In this document: positions 16,698 to 24,972 of the stretch, one piece after another | How positions within the stretch are numbered: position 1 is the first letter of the stretch | How the letters are laid out: each line of letters starts with the position of its first letter | Assembly (NCBI GenBank): GCA_019310725.1 | Contig: JAFDDT010000032.1 | Coordinates: forward strand, 1-34,475 | Direction: 5' to 3' | Length of the DNA: 34,475 nt | Origin: Deltaproteobacteria bacterium | GTDB taxonomy: Bacteria > Desulfobacterota > DSM-4660 > Desulfatiglandales > B25-G16 | The notes under the pieces: generated by a model | Database searches by the model: none | The model's input: only the letters and a program-made list of their open reading frames with translations | What the model was told of the DNA's origin: nothing | Position numbers and translations under genes: made by a program

Positions 16698-17141
16698 CTA
16701 GTCCAATTCCCAGTTGTTAATATCCTCATCCCTGCCCTCACCACCGGGCTCTCCATCGCCCCCATAGGAAGTGAGGTCGAAATCCCCGTGAATACCAGGG
16801 GAAAGATAAACATACTCGTAGCCCCACGGATCTTTGGGCACTTTTCCTTTTTCCAGGTATCCCCCTTCTCTCCATGCCCTAGGGAGTCTGCCAACCGCAG
16901 GCGGTTCCACAAGGGCCTGCAAGCCCTGTTCTGTGCTAGGATACAGGCCATTATCCAGCCTGTAAAGTTTCAGTGCTGTTTCTAAAGTCTCCATCTGGAC
17001 CCGTGCCTTCGTACGCCTCGCCTCTTCGGGTTTCCCCACGATGCGCACTCCGATGAAACCAACCAGAATACCCAGAATAATAACGACTACCATGAGTTCT
17101 ATCAGGGTAAATCCCCGACGGTCTGATTTTTTCCTTGCCAT
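16698..17141 (-). CDS. gspG: Major pseudopilin GspG
   Basis: A 147-residue major pseudopilin. The leader MARKKSDRRG is followed by FTLIELMVVVIILGILVGFI, with prepilin cleavage after Gly10 and Glu15 at mature +5. The family block ARVQMETLETALKLYRLDNG LYPS is followed by TEQGLQALVEPP, and the C-terminal calcium-binding loop is TSYGGDGEPGGEGRDEDI. These are diagnostic for GspG. The ATG at 17141 is chosen over one at 17162 because AGGGGG lies 8 nt upstream and the leader then has normal length. It is second in the operon after gspF. Confidence 0.96.
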   Translation of the reverse strand: MARKKSDRRGFTLIELMVVVIILGILVGFIGVRIVGKPEEARRTKARVQMETLETALKLYRLDNGLYPSTEQGLQALVEPPAVGRLPRAWREGGYLEKGKVPKDPWGYEYVYLSPGIHGDFDLTSYGGDGEPGGEGRDEDINNWELD

Positions 17142-17270
17142 ATTGTTGCCCCCTTCATTCATTTGGTTGCCCCGGATCTAAACAAAACTCCAGCCTGTTG
17201 GAGCATTGAAGTATTGGCTTTCCCCCTGGTCTATGTCTCCACATATCCATCATTGCATTCTTCCAGACTC

Positions 17271-18497
17271 TCACCGGATCATCTGGCTCATCTCGAGTAT
17301 AGGGAGTAGTATGGAAAACACGATAAACGCTATCATCACAGCCATCACCAAGATCATGATCGGCTCGAGCATCGACGTCAACGCGATGATCTGTGATTCT
17401 ACCTCTTTTTCCTGGTTGTCTGCAATCTTATGCAGCATTGCTTCTAGTTCCCCGCTTTGCTCACCAACGGATATCATTTGTACCGCCATCGAGGGGAACC
17501 ACGGGCTCCTGGAAAGTGAACCAGCAAGGCTTTGGCCTTCCTGAATATTATCTCCAGCCCCAATGATGACTTTTTCAATGAGAGTGTTATCGACAATCCT
17601 GCTAACAATCTGAAGAGCGGTAATCAGGGAAACGCCACTCTGCAAGAGGCTCCCCAAGGTCCTTCCAAATCGAGCAAGGGCCATTTTTTGGTTAAGAGGC
17701 CCAAAAACGGGGACGCGGAGCTTGAGCTTGTCCCAGAGGTACTGAACCCGTGGCCTCTTTTTGATGTGCCTGAGGATCAGAATACCACAAAGGAAACAAA
17801 ATACGATAATCCACCAGTAAGAAAATAGGAAATTGCCTACCTTTATAAGCACTATAGTGGGTAAAGGGAGGGCCTGGCGCATCTCAGTAAAAACCTTCGT
17901 AATATTCGGGACAATAAAGGTGATCAGCACAAAGAGGACAACGGTACCGATGAAGAACATAAAGACTGGATACGCGAGGGCGGCCTTAAACCGACCCCTC
18001 AGCGCCTGTTGGCGTTCGCCGAATTCTGCCAGACGATCAAGAACCACATCGAGAGACCCTGAAGCCTCACCGGACTGGACCATGTTGACGTAAACATTTG
18101 AAAATATTTTAGGATGCTGGGATAGAGAGAATGCGAGGCTGTTACCTTCGTTGACAGACTCCTTGATCTGGGCCATAACCCTTTTAAACAGTGGGTTGGT
18201 CATCTGGGTTACGAGGGAGTCGAGAGATTTTACGAGAGGCACTCCAGCTCCCAGCAATGTGGACAACTGTCTCGTCATTACAGAAATCTCTCCTGGCTTG
18301 ACCCCCCTCAGCAGTCTAACCATAGAGCCAGGACCTGAGGGAAGACCTTTGGATTTGGAAAGCGCCTCTTTTACCTCAACCGGAAAGATCCCCGAGCTCC
18401 TGAGCTTCTCGCGAGCTGCCACATCACTGTCTGCATCAAGGATGCCCTTTAGGGTCTTTCCAGAGCTATTCAGGCCTCTGTATTCATAAACTGGCAT
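17271..18497 (-). CDS. gspF: Type II secretion inner-membrane platform protein GspF
   Basis: A 408-residue polytopic platform protein, close to the usual 400. The N-terminus YEYRGLNSSGKTLKGILDAD and two T2SSF cytoplasmic domains (about 72-195 and 275-400) match the family: LSTLLGAGVPLVKSLDSL, SGEASGSLDVVLDRLAEF, then RFGRTLGSLLQSGVSLITAL and VGEQSGELEAMLHKIADNQE. Transmembrane helices lie at about 177-198, 221-243 and 378-400. It is the first gene of the T2SS locus, about 150 nt downstream of the predicted start of transcription. Its ribosome binding site is weak. Confidence 0.96.
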   Translation of the reverse strand: MPVYEYRGLNSSGKTLKGILDADSDVAAREKLRSSGIFPVEVKEALSKSKGLPSGPGSMVRLLRGVKPGEISVMTRQLSTLLGAGVPLVKSLDSLVTQMTNPLFKRVMAQIKESVNEGNSLAFSLSQHPKIFSNVYVNMVQSGEASGSLDVVLDRLAEFGERQQALRGRFKAALAYPVFMFFIGTVVLFVLITFIVPNITKVFTEMRQALPLPTIVLIKVGNFLFSYWWIIVFCFLCGILILRHIKKRPRVQYLWDKLKLRVPVFGPLNQKMALARFGRTLGSLLQSGVSLITALQIVSRIVDNTLIEKVIIGAGDNIQEGQSLAGSLSRSPWFPSMAVQMISVGEQSGELEAMLHKIADNQEKEVESQIIALTSMLEPIMILVMAVMIAFIVFSILLPILEMSQMIR

Positions 18498-18632
18498 ATC
18501 GTATGGCTATATTTCGCTAAGTTAATGAGGAGAATTCTCAGACGCAGGCGAAGACGACGAAACCCACATAGGGAAGCAGAGCATTGAGCCAACTTGCTCT
18601 TAAACAGAAGCGACCACTGTAGTCTAAAGTTG

Positions 18633-18664
18633 GGTAACATAGCTTGAATTATCGCTATGTTACC
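18633..18664. promoter_or_regulatory. 11-bp inverted repeat over the gspF promoter, candidate operator
   Basis: GGTAACATAGC and its perfect reverse complement GCTATGTTACC are separated by a 10-nt spacer. On the minus strand the repeat covers the -10 box and the first transcribed bases of the predicted gspF promoter. It could be a repressor site or, in the transcript, a 5' hairpin. On the plus strand it is followed by six T residues, but no plus-strand gene ends here. Confidence 0.6.
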
Positions 18665-18685
18665 AGTACCTGTTTTTTATGTCAA
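18657..18685 (-). promoter_or_regulatory. Predicted sigma70-type promoter of the T2SS operon
   Basis: On the minus strand a perfect -35 box TTGACA (18680-18685) is followed after 17 bp by TAACAT (18657-18662), a four-of-six match to the -10 consensus. Transcription would start near 18650 and give a leader of about 150 nt before gspF. It lies in the correct place for the first gene of the operon. Confidence 0.6.
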
Positions 18686-18719
18686 CGTGAGTGTTCAGGT
18701 AGCGCACAATTAAAAGCGT

Positions 18720-18989
18720 TGGTTTTTGTATTCAACGACTAAGATAGAATAAGCTATTTCCAGGTTACAGATTCTATGCAAAGCCGCTAGAGAAATAAAA
18801 CCTGATATTCAAATGCTTGCTCATGAAGGTCCAGTAACAACCCCCGAAGATCTTAATAGGATCTAGAACGAGACCGATATTGGGGGATTTAGGCGTGCTT
18901 CAAGTATTGAAAGGATTCCAATCGGAAGAGCTGTAATCGAAACAGTAGCAGCTTTTAAAGTCTGTGAATTGCCCTTTAGAAATACATGA
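18720..18989 (+). pseudogene. Decayed C-terminal fragment of PEP hydrolase-like TIM-barrel gene
   Basis: Read in one plus-strand frame, 18738-18989 gives a continuous resemblance to the C-terminal end of the PF09370 family (phosphoenolpyruvate hydrolase-like, formerly TIM-barrel signal transduction). It runs AISRLQILCKAAREIKPDIQ, MLAHEGPVTTPEDLNRI, then GGFRRASSIERIPIGRAVIE and TVAAFK. Family members have HGGPI, TPEDA and GASSxERLPxExAI at these places. Two in-frame stops interrupt it (TAA at 18750, TAG at 18864) and no start or 5' part remains. The HGGP histidine-glycine motif has become HEGP. This is relic DNA, not a working gene. The family match is from memory of conserved motifs. Confidence 0.7.
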
Positions 18990-19505
18990 GATAATCTCAG
19001 ATAAAGGGATTATATTATCACACCAACTTTGTCTCATTTTGCGCATTTAAGTGCCTCAAATTCCCGTTTTTGTTGTTACTAGATATGAAATGAAGTGCCT
19101 TTTTGTAAGCATTCACTGGTTCAAAGTTCACCCCTGCTCGACGCCTGCCTGCCTTACTGCGGACAGGGGCGCGGGGTTTAGGGTTACGAAACTCAGCATC
19201 TGTTATGCATTTCTGATTCAACGCCCTCTAAAGTCTATTTTAGACTTGAGTGCAAGACCGTTTTGCATACCAAAGAAAACGAACAGACTCTGGGTTTGTC
19301 TCCGAATCGAATCCTTCCCCAACATTGTGCACGGTTCAGTTTTGTGAGGTGAACCTACAATCTCTAAACCTTGCGCTTTTGAACCCTTAACTCGTGAACG
19401 ATTGCCTCTTTTTGTACAAACTAAAACTTGATTTTCATTGCACAATGGCAATAGTATAAGGTGCGTCATTGCTTGCAGGCTGAGATGTGAGAGAGGAGCA
19501 TTGGA
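18990..19505. other. Intergenic stretch without a supported gene
   Basis: About 500 nt between the relic and the radical SAM gene. I see a 7-bp palindrome (AAGTCTA/TAGACTT, 19231-19247) and, at 19148-19167, a CCTG/CAGG stem enclosing CCTTACTGCGG, an 11-mer also present in the loop and stem after hutU. A weak TATAAG-like box occurs near 19458. Short frames here have no recognisable protein features. Confidence 0.5.
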
Positions 19506-20402
19506 GTGAATCAGGTCGACCAGTATGAAGGTATGCATTATGAGGGGATGTGTATCCGGCCTCCCAGCGAGGCATACAGCATCCTTCTTCAGGCTACTGT
19601 TGGCTGTTCCCATAACAAGTGCACCTTTTGCGGTACATACAAGGAGAAGAGATTTCGGATCAAGGGGAATGATACTATCTTGAGTGATATCCTCTATGCA
19701 TCACGATATATGCGGAATCAGGACAGGCTCTTTATTATGGATGGTGATGCCCTGATTATCCCTTACCCCCGTTTGATGTGGATTTTGGAAAGAATACGGG
19801 AACATCTCCCCTGGGTAAAGAGGGTTGGCGCTTATGCCAACACAAAGGGCATTAAGATGAAGAGCGAGGAAGAATTGCTCGCGTTGAAAGACATGGGCTT
19901 AGGGATTCTCTACATGGGTATTGAGACAGGCGATGATCAGACGCTGGAGGCAATACGAAAGGGTGCCGATTCTCAGCGAATGTTAGCCATGGGCAAAAAG
20001 GTTATGGAAGCAGGCATAAAGCTTTCGGTGACTGTTCTTCTGGGGATTGCCGGCAAAGAAAGGTCACTCATCCATGCCCGGGCAACAGGAAAACTCCTCA
20101 GCGCTATGGATCCGGACTACGTTGGTGCCCTTACCCTGATGGTCATACCAGGCACACCCCTGGCAGATGAAATAGCTGCTGGGAGATTTGAACTTCCTGA
20201 CAATCTCGGGTTGCTTACGGAATTGAGAGAAATGATAGCCTCCACCGATTTGACCCACGGCCTTTTCTTCTCGAATCATGCGTCAAACTATCTGCCAGTC
20301 AGGGTCAGGTACCCACAGGGGAAGCAGCAGGCCCTTGACATAATAGATTTGGCCCTCCAGGGGAGGATTGACCTCAGGCCAGAGTGGATGAGGGCACTCT
20401 AA
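19506..20402 (+). CDS. Radical SAM protein with CX4CX2C cluster motif
   Basis: A 298-residue cytoplasmic protein of the radical SAM superfamily. The cluster motif is CSHNKCTFC (about 34-42), a CX4CX2C spacing instead of the usual CX3CX2C. Downstream are FIMDGDALIIPYPRLMWILE, MGLGILYMGIETGDDQTLEA (the SAM-contacting GxExG-type strand) and VTVLLGIAGKE, typical of Elp3/MiaB-like radical SAM barrels. No extra Fe-S or B12 domain is visible, and the substrate cannot be told. The start is GTG with GAGGAG seven bases upstream. manC follows after 6 nt, so they are probably co-transcribed, but no mannose link is evident. Confidence 0.85.
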   Translation: MNQVDQYEGMHYEGMCIRPPSEAYSILLQATVGCSHNKCTFCGTYKEKRFRIKGNDTILSDILYASRYMRNQDRLFIMDGDALIIPYPRLMWILERIREHLPWVKRVGAYANTKGIKMKSEEELLALKDMGLGILYMGIETGDDQTLEAIRKGADSQRMLAMGKKVMEAGIKLSVTVLLGIAGKERSLIHARATGKLLSAMDPDYVGALTLMVIPGTPLADEIAAGRFELPDNLGLLTELREMIASTDLTHGLFFSNHASNYLPVRVRYPQGKQQALDIIDLALQGRIDLRPEWMRAL

Positions 20403-20408
20403 CTGGTA

Positions 20409-21494
20409 ATGAAAAGAACACAGGATTACCTATATGCAGCGATCATGGCTGGTGGGAGCGGAACCCGGTTTTGGCCACGGAGCAGAAAAGATAGGCCAAA
20501 GCAAATCCTGGATATCACTGGAGATGAGATTCTTCTCAAAAAGGCCATCCAGCTTATCAGACCCATCATACCTATTAGTAGAATAAAGATCGTAACCACC
20601 GAATCCCAGGCAGATGCTGTTAAAAAAATAGCCCCTGAGTTAGTGGCAGGTAATATCCTAGCAGAACCATTTGGGAAGAATACTGCGCCTGCAATTGGGC
20701 TTTCCGCCCTTTTTATAGAAAGAGAACATCCTGGTGCTGTTATGGTAATTCTGCCTGCAGATCACTATATTCAGGATGAAAAAAGGTTTCATGAGCAGGT
20801 CATGGTAGGTGGACGTCAGGCCTTTGAAGCAGATGGTATTGTTACCATTGGAATCACACCACGGGGACCGGAAACCGCCTATGGGTATATAGAGACCGAT
20901 CAATTGGTAGACAAAAAACGCTCCATCTATACAGTCAAGTCATTCCATGAGAAACCCGACGAGGAAAGAGCCAGAGACTTTATCGATCATGGCAACTTCT
21001 TCTGGAATAGTGGCATATTTATTGTGAAGGCCTCATATATCCTCAAGGAAATCGCAGAATACCTGCCCCATAACCACGAATGGCTGATGAGGATAGAATC
21101 ATGCCTTGATACAGATCAGAAATCAGAAGCAATCAGCAAGGCCTATCAAAACATGGAGGCAGTCTCTATCGATTATGGTGTTATCGAAAGGTCAAAGCAT
21201 GTTTTCATGATACCGGGGGATTTTGGATGGGATGATGTGGGCTCGTGGCCATCTGCTGCCCAATACTGGCCTAAGGATAGTGACCAAAATGCATTTGTTG
21301 GTGAGGTCATCAATCTTGATTCTTCTGAATGCATTGTATATAGCCCGAAAAAACCGGTTGCACTCCTGGGTGTAGAGGATCTGGTTATCGTTGAGGAAGA
21401 TGATGTACTTTTGGTCAGTAAGAAACAGAGGGCTCAGGAGGTAAAAAAGATGGTAGATATGCTCAGGTCGCAGCATCGCGATGAGCTTTTGTAG
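20409..21494 (+). CDS. manC: Mannose-1-phosphate guanylyltransferase
   Basis: Makes GDP-mannose from mannose 1-phosphate and GTP in the cytoplasm, for LPS, capsule or glycan synthesis. The 361 residues have the nucleotidyltransferase signature MAGGSGTRFWPRSRKDRPKQ near the N-terminus, then EPFGKNTAPAIGLSALF, VMVILPADHYI, the FHEKPD and NSGIFIVKA motifs, and FGWDDVGSWPS. These are diagnostic for the GMP family. It lacks the C-terminal cupin (phosphomannose isomerase) domain of bifunctional AlgA/ManC proteins (about 480 residues), so it is the monofunctional form. The next gene makes the mannose 1-phosphate substrate. Confidence 0.94.
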   Translation: MKRTQDYLYAAIMAGGSGTRFWPRSRKDRPKQILDITGDEILLKKAIQLIRPIIPISRIKIVTTESQADAVKKIAPELVAGNILAEPFGKNTAPAIGLSALFIEREHPGAVMVILPADHYIQDEKRFHEQVMVGGRQAFEADGIVTIGITPRGPETAYGYIETDQLVDKKRSIYTVKSFHEKPDEERARDFIDHGNFFWNSGIFIVKASYILKEIAEYLPHNHEWLMRIESCLDTDQKSEAISKAYQNMEAVSIDYGVIERSKHVFMIPGDFGWDDVGSWPSAAQYWPKDSDQNAFVGEVINLDSSECIVYSPKKPVALLGVEDLVIVEEDDVLLVSKKQRAQEVKKMVDMLRSQHRDELL

Positions 21495-21559
21495 GTTTGA
21501 AAGGGATTTACGTTTGGGCAACAGCCTGTCAACAGATAACACTGAGATGAGGAATACAT

Positions 21560-22903
21560 ATGAACCCGGAGATCTATAGAGAGTACGATATAAGAGGTGT
21601 AGTAGGTGAAGATTTTACAGACGATGAGGTTATTGTTCTGGGACAGGGATTTGGTACCTATTTCCACCGCCTGGGAATAAAAACGATTGCCCTGGGAAGG
21701 GACTGCAGGTTGAGTTCACCCGCAATAAGAGATGGGTTGAAGGAGGGCCTCTTATCAACAGGCTGTGACATCGTGGATGTTGGAGTTTGCCCCACCCCAA
21801 CGCTCTATTTTGCCATACGGCACCTCAAGGCAGATGGAGGGTTAATGATTACGGCAAGCCATAACCCTCCTCTATACAACGGCTTCAAGATATGCAGAGG
21901 GTTTGATACGATCTATGGTGAAGAGATTCAAGGCGTACGAGGGCTTGTTGAAGAAGGAGATTTTGTAAAAGGCAAGGGGGGGTATTCAACCTATGAAATC
22001 ATTGAACCATATATTGATATAGTTCGGAAGGATATGATTATATCTCCCGGGATTAAAGTAGGTTTTGATGCAGGTAATGGAACGGGAGGACCTGTAGGGG
22101 TAAAGATATTACAATCCTTGGGCTGCGAGGTTCACGATATTTACTGTGACATGGATGGCTCTTTTCCCAACCATGAACCAGATCCCACGGTACTGGATAA
22201 CATGAAAGATCTTATCCTGGAAGTGACAACGCACCATCTTGAGCTGGGTATTGGTGTCGATGGGGATGGTGATAGAATTGGCGTGGTAGATAGTTCAGGA
22301 AATATGGTATTCGGGGATATGCTTTTACTTATTTTTGCAAGGGATATCCTGCAGGGACATCCTGGGGCAACCATTATCTCTGAGGTAAAATGTTCAGACA
22401 GGATGTATAAAGACGTTGCGGCCCGGGGGGGAAACGCCATCATGTGGAAGACAGGGCATTCTCTTATCAAGAATAAAATGAAGGAGACCAAGGCCCTTCT
22501 TGCAGGAGAGATGAGTGGCCATATGTTTTTTGCGGATAGGTATTTTGGTTACGATGATGCCCTCTATGCCTCATGCAGGCTGCTCGAGATAGTTTCCAAG
22601 ACGGGAAAATCAGTTAACCAGCTCTTAGAGGATGTCCCAAAATCATATACTACACCTGAAATCAGGGTCGAATGCCCCGATGCAAAAAAATTTGCCCTGG
22701 TTGACCGGCTCAAAGAGCATTTTAGCAAGGAATACAATGTGATTGATGTAGACGGCGTGAGAGTTGTTTTTGATGATGGTTGGGGATTGGTGAGGGCCTC
22801 CAATACTCAGCCTGCACTGGTGCTCAGGTTCGAGGCACAATCCAAAGAAAGGCTGGATGAAATCAGGTCTCTGGTAGAAGGAGCAATAGAAAGAGCCCGG
22901 TAA
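21560..22903 (+). CDS. manB: Phosphomannomutase/phosphoglucomutase
   Basis: Interconverts hexose 6- and 1-phosphates through a phosphoserine. The 447 residues match the alpha-D-phosphohexomutase family: N-terminal YREYDIRGVVGEDF, active-site loop TASHNPPLYNGFKI (phosphorylated Ser in TASHNP), metal loop GVDGDGDRIGVVD, sugar-specificity loop AGEMSGHMFFADRYFGYDDA, and the C-terminal phosphate loop VRASNTQPALVLRFEA. The GEMSGHMFF loop is that of the bifunctional PMM/PGM (AlgC-like) branch. The ATG has GAGGA seven bases upstream and lies 65 nt after manC; together they provide GDP-mannose. Confidence 0.94.
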   Translation: MNPEIYREYDIRGVVGEDFTDDEVIVLGQGFGTYFHRLGIKTIALGRDCRLSSPAIRDGLKEGLLSTGCDIVDVGVCPTPTLYFAIRHLKADGGLMITASHNPPLYNGFKICRGFDTIYGEEIQGVRGLVEEGDFVKGKGGYSTYEIIEPYIDIVRKDMIISPGIKVGFDAGNGTGGPVGVKILQSLGCEVHDIYCDMDGSFPNHEPDPTVLDNMKDLILEVTTHHLELGIGVDGDGDRIGVVDSSGNMVFGDMLLLIFARDILQGHPGATIISEVKCSDRMYKDVAARGGNAIMWKTGHSLIKNKMKETKALLAGEMSGHMFFADRYFGYDDALYASCRLLEIVSKTGKSVNQLLEDVPKSYTTPEIRVECPDAKKFALVDRLKEHFSKEYNVIDVDGVRVVFDDGWGLVRASNTQPALVLRFEAQSKERLDEIRSLVEGAIERAR

Positions 22904-23112
22904 AAACAGGCGGTTTTCGCGCAACACACCGATTTTTCTTAAAGCTCAATTACTTGTAGCCTAACCTCCTTGGTTTCTATCCCTTTCATCATCCTGTTTG
23001 ACTTCTAAAAGCTTTTTCCTCAGCTCCACTCTTGTTGCCAAAGATTTTTACCGGAACCGGGACGTCAGCAATATGTCCGCTCACAGCAGACCCCATACTT
23101 TTGCTGACAACA

Positions 23113-23230
23113 ACACTTTGGCTGACATGTCATTCTGGGTGATCCTGCCAGGCGGGAGAGCGAAGAATCTACGATTTGTGGGCAGTTTACTAGATTCTTC
23201 GTCACTTTGCTTCTCAGAATGACAAAGTGT
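23113..23230. repeat. Nested palindromic intergenic element
   Basis: Three perfect inverted-repeat pairs are nested: ACACTTTG (23113) with CAAAGTGT (23223), TGTCATTCTG (23128) with CAGAATGACA (23215), and CGAAGAATCT (23161) with AGATTCTTCG (23192). The TGTCATTCTG...CGAAGAATCT type is a widespread class of bacterial dispersed palindromes, likely mobilised in trans. It would fold into one long hairpin. Confidence 0.85.
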
Positions 23231-23238
23231 CGTTATAT

Positions 23239-23313
23239 GGCATAACCAAAAAAAGATACCCATACCCTGCAAGAGGCTTAAAAATCATGGTTAGGTTTCA
23301 CTATGACGTGACA
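23239..23313 (-). repeat. 75-nt dispersed repeat, copy 1 (inverted relative to copy 2)
   Basis: The reverse complement of this stretch is nearly identical to 33449-33526, differing by a few substitutions and single-base indels. Shared blocks include GTCACGTCATAGTGAAACCT, GATTTTTAAGC and TTGCAGGGTATGGGTATC. It lies between the mutase gene and folC. Confidence 0.9.
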
Positions 23314-23505
23314 ATGGGTCTTATGCTACGATGTTTACGAGGAAATATAGATTGTGCCATCATGTAGATTTTTGTATCATCCAAGATCCTATCGTTATGT
23401 ACATAGTCTCCTGAGTATTCAGGCACACTATTTGGAGCCAGGTAGACAAAGAAACATGGCCCATTCTTGGTAAAGAATGTGGCAGGTCAAGCCAAATACA
23501 GAGAA

Positions 23506-24801
23506 ATGCAGGATTCTTCCTATAGAGAAGCGGTTTCATGGTTGTATAGCCTCCAGAAATTGGGGATTAAATTTGGCCTCTCAAAAACATCTAATTTGTT
23601 AAAGGCCTTTGGTAATCCTCATCTCGGTCAGAGATACATCCATATTGCTGGCACCAACGGGAAAGGATCTGTAGGAGCGCTGCTGGAATCCGTGCTGATA
23701 AAATCAGGGCTGAGGGTTGGCCTCTACACCTCGCCCCATTTAGTCAGCTTTACTGAACGGTTTCGGATCAACAGAGAACGTATGACAAGAAACGAAGCAG
23801 CCTCACTGATTCAGGAGTTAAAAGGGGCCATAGAGGATAAGGAGCTACCAACCTTTTTTGAGCTGACCACTGCGATGGCGCTTATCTATTTTTCCAGAAG
23901 CTGTGTCGATATCGGTATCGTTGAGGTGGGAATGGGTGGACGTTTAGATGCCACTAATGTAATCACTCCAATGGTTTCTATTATCACCAATATCAGTTTG
24001 GATCATCAGGAGTTCTTGGGCAACCATATCGTTGATATTGCAGAGGAGAAGGGAGGCATCATAAAAAAAGGGGTTGACGCAGTGACCGGTGTGAGTCAAC
24101 GCCCAATAGTCAGGCTCCTTGAGTCTAGGTGCAAAGAGAGCAGCGCCCCTTTCTGGAGGGTAGGGCATCATGTCCGGTATCGAAGATTGCCATCGGGCCT
24201 TCTGGGCTATTACGGTCTCAGAAAAAGACATAAAAACCTCCGGCTCGGTCTTAATGGGAGATTCCAGTTTCGAAATGCGGCCCTCGCCTTGTTGGCCTTG
24301 GAAATACTTGAGACAAAGGGTCTCACCATTCCGGATGCGGCTGTGAGATCGGGCCTTGCTGATCCTCTGTGGCCTGGCAGACTTGAAACGGTTTCTTCTG
24401 AGCCGACAATTATACTTGATGGCGCCCATAATCCATCTGCTATGAGATCCCTCGCATACGCGATCAAGAGTGATTTTGATTTCAGAAAACTCATAGTGGT
24501 CTTGGCTATTTTGGGAGACAAAGATATCGCAAATATCCTGAAGGAGATCCTGCCTATGGCCAACAGAGCAATCTATACCAGAGCGGTGTATCACCGTGCA
24601 GCCGACCCTCACATGCTGATGGAGCACGGCAAAAGATTTGGAAAGACCGGGGAACTCTACGTCACCATACCGGCAGCTATTGATAGAGCGAGGAATCTTG
24701 CTGACAAAAAGGATCTCATTCTCATAACCGGGTCTCTGTATACCGTGGGTGAGGCAAAATCATTCCTTGATCCTGTAAACTATCCAGCTGAAGATATTTG
24801 A
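23506..24801 (+). CDS. folC: Folylpolyglutamate synthase/dihydrofolate synthase
   Basis: Adds glutamate to dihydropteroate and/or folates in the cytoplasm using ATP. From the ATG at 23506 the protein is 431 residues. The N-terminus YREAVSWLYSLQKLGIKFGL is the classic FolC start, followed by the P-loop HIAGTNGKGSVGALLES, FTERFRINRERM, EVGMGGRLDATNVI, SLDHQEFLG, and the C-terminal ligase domain with WPGRLETVS and ILDGAHNPSA. A TTG at 23467 would add 13 residues but lacks family support. Mur-ligase relatives are excluded by the FolC-type N-terminus. It precedes lptD. Confidence 0.94.
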   Translation: MQDSSYREAVSWLYSLQKLGIKFGLSKTSNLLKAFGNPHLGQRYIHIAGTNGKGSVGALLESVLIKSGLRVGLYTSPHLVSFTERFRINRERMTRNEAASLIQELKGAIEDKELPTFFELTTAMALIYFSRSCVDIGIVEVGMGGRLDATNVITPMVSIITNISLDHQEFLGNHIVDIAEEKGGIIKKGVDAVTGVSQRPIVRLLESRCKESSAPFWRVGHHVRYRRLPSGLLGYYGLRKRHKNLRLGLNGRFQFRNAALALLALEILETKGLTIPDAAVRSGLADPLWPGRLETVSSEPTIILDGAHNPSAMRSLAYAIKSDFDFRKLIVVLAILGDKDIANILKEILPMANRAIYTRAVYHRAADPHMLMEHGKRFGKTGELYVTIPAAIDRARNLADKKDLILITGSLYTVGEAKSFLDPVNYPAEDI

Positions 24802-24883
24802 TATTCCATTTGATATCCCAGGAACCTCCAAAGAGATACTGTTTGCCCATGAGTGGCGAATTTGAAGATCAGTATTGATGCAT

Positions 24884-24941
24884 TCGTAAAAAGTCGATTT
24901 TGCTCAATCTCGTTCACAAAACACTTTTTACGAGTTTGTCA
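24884..24941. repeat. Inverted repeat TCGTAAAAAGT/ACTTTTTACGA
   Basis: A perfect 11-bp inverted repeat (24884-24894 and 24923-24933) upstream of lptD. The right half, ACTTTTTACGAGTTTGTCA, recurs as ACTTTTTACGAATTTATCA at 28200-28218, and the reverse complement of the left half gives ACTTTTTACGAATGCATCA. It looks like a dispersed repeat and argues against starting lptD upstream of it. Confidence 0.8.
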
Positions 24942-24972
24942 GTATTCTCCTGGGCAGAAATTGAACTCAAAG

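Larger units (their letters stand above)
22904..23505. other. Repeat-rich intergenic region before folC
   Basis: No gene is supported in these 600 nt. It contains a nested palindromic element (23113-23230) and one copy of a 75-nt dispersed repeat (23239-23313). The rest is AT-rich. No T-tract terminator is evident after the mutase gene. Confidence 0.6.

Noticed and set aside
18644-18680. Plus-strand intrinsic terminator from the 11-bp inverted repeat and following T run
   Set aside because: No plus-strand gene ends upstream, the T run is 8 nt away from the stem, and the promoter-operator reading on the minus strand fits better.
19018-19221. 67-codon minus-strand frame in the intergenic region
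   Set aside because: It covers a hairpin repeat, has no domain, and its composition is unlike the neighbouring genes.
23944-24627. 227-codon open frame on the minus strand inside folC
   Set aside because: It lies fully antisense to a well-conserved gene, has no recognisable domain and has no ribosome binding site.
24853-24972. N-terminal extension of LptD by 40 residues
   Set aside because: It would translate through a palindromic repeat and bury the signal peptide; the ATG at 24973 gives a normal precursor.
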